Below, one piece after another: positions 12,466 through 12,970 of a DNA stretch of 12,970 bases; within the stretch, counting starts at the first letter, position 1, and the number at the start of each line of letters is the position of its first letter. The translations under genes were made by a program, and so were the position numbers. The notes beneath the pieces were generated by a model that did not search any database, had not been told where the DNA came from, and worked only from the letters and a program-made list of their open reading frames with translations. Source of the stretch: an uncultured Lachnospiraceae bacterium. GTDB lineage: Bacteria; Bacillota; Clostridia; Lachnospirales; Lachnospiraceae. The stretch spans positions 1 to 12,970 of the forward strand of contig CAJUJM010000099.1 in the NCBI GenBank assembly GCA_910586755.1, in the 5' to 3' direction.

Positions 12466-12970
12466 ATGGAAGCAAAACAGACAAAATGGGAAGAATTGAG
12501 CATATCGAATGACTTCCTGTTTGGGAAAGTCATGCAGAACTCGGAACTATGCAAAGAGTTGTTGCAAAGGATTCTGCCAGATTTGAAGATTGATCGTATT
12601 GAATATCCGGAACTACAGAAGAGCATTGATGTAGATATGGATGCCCATGGTGTCAGACTAGATGTGTATGTAAAGGACGGCAGGGAGACGGTTTATGACA
12701 TAGAAATGCAGGTCAGTGATACAAAGGAACTGCCGAAGAGAGGCAGATATTATCAGGGAATGATAGACCTTCAGCTTGTGGATGCAGGTCAACATTATAA
12801 AAAGCTGAACAAAAGCTATATCATATTTATCTGTCCCTTTGATTTATACGGGAAAGGGCGGCATATCTATACCTTTGAAAATATCTGTAAAGAAGACAAC
12901 CGTATTTCTATGGGTGACGAAGCCGTAAAGATATTTCTGAACGCAGATGGTACAATGGATGATGTCAGCA
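12466..12970 (+). CDS. Rpn/PDDEXK-family nuclease or transposase-like protein (3' end missing)
   Basis: The 168 visible residues start MEAKQTKWEELSISNDFLFGKVM, the usual opening of Rpn (recombination-promoting nuclease) and PD-(D/E)XK transposase-like proteins. The nuclease core is VRLDVYVKDG (R64, D66) followed by VYDIEMQVS (E80, Q82), fitting the family's D-x(n)-E-x-Q. RGRYYQGMID (92-101) and IIFICPFDLYGKGRHIYTF (119-137) continue the family pattern. The frame is open to the last base, so the C-terminal part is outside the window. An ATG at 12457 is in frame but only two bases from AGAGG (12450-12454), so 12466, eleven bases away, is preferred, though neither spacing is ideal. These proteins are multicopy in many gut bacteria. 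E. coli Rpn proteins are DNA endonucleases; the role here is unproven. Confidence 0.85.
   Translation, partial: MEAKQTKWEELSISNDFLFGKVMQNSELCKELLQRILPDLKIDRIEYPELQKSIDVDMDAHGVRLDVYVKDGRETVYDIEMQVSDTKELPKRGRYYQGMIDLQLVDAGQHYKKLNKSYIIFICPFDLYGKGRHIYTFENICKEDNRISMGDEAVKIFLNADGTMDDVS

Overview
The window looks like chromosomal DNA from a Gram-positive anaerobe of the Clostridia, most likely a Lachnospiraceae-type gut bacterium. This inference rests on strong AGGAGG-type ribosome binding sites, several TTG/GTG starts, a thiT gene under a TPP riboswitch, a PdaA-type spore-cortex deacetylase, an FchA/FolD folate pair, and AAA-ATPase/PD-(D/E)XK and Rpn-type nuclease genes, which are common in that group. 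No species can be named from the sequence alone.

Layout, left to right. The 3' end of an acetylornithine aminotransferase gene (1-249) is followed by a LacI-family regulator (347-1336) with two overlapping promoter candidates and a long bidirectional terminator hairpin (1335-1400). Next is a visibly A+T-richer accessory block. It holds a minus-strand antitoxin and C-terminally truncated PIN toxin pair (1366-1882), a minus-strand FliB-type lysine N-methylase (1964-3121) with no flagellar genes nearby, and a divergent AAA-ATPase/PD-(D/E)XK protein (3303-4979). A small GC hairpin (4988-5003) ends the block.

The G+C-richer right part starts with a translationally coupled one-carbon pair, fchA-folD (5040-6520). 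This FolD lacks residues needed for cyclohydrolase activity in the family, so FchA probably supplies that step. An orphan small serine recombinase follows, which appears to start at ATT. A convergent thiT gene (thiamine ECF transporter S component) comes next, with a clear promoter, a TPP aptamer and a hairpin that masks its ribosome binding site. After a gap with two plus-strand intrinsic terminators come a small DMT/YdcZ-type transporter, a ComEA-like SLBB-HhH lipoprotein, and an OmpR-type response regulator without an adjacent kinase. The window closes with a minus-strand PdaA-like deacetylase, divergent GNAT acetyltransferase and rlmH genes, and a partial Rpn/PDDEXK-family gene running off the end.

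I saw no tRNA, rRNA, CRISPR array or complete insertion sequence. There is no single obvious new system. The best leads are the FolD/FchA division of labour, the toxin truncated at a terminator, the ATT start, and the isolated FliB and AAA-nuclease genes in the accessory block.
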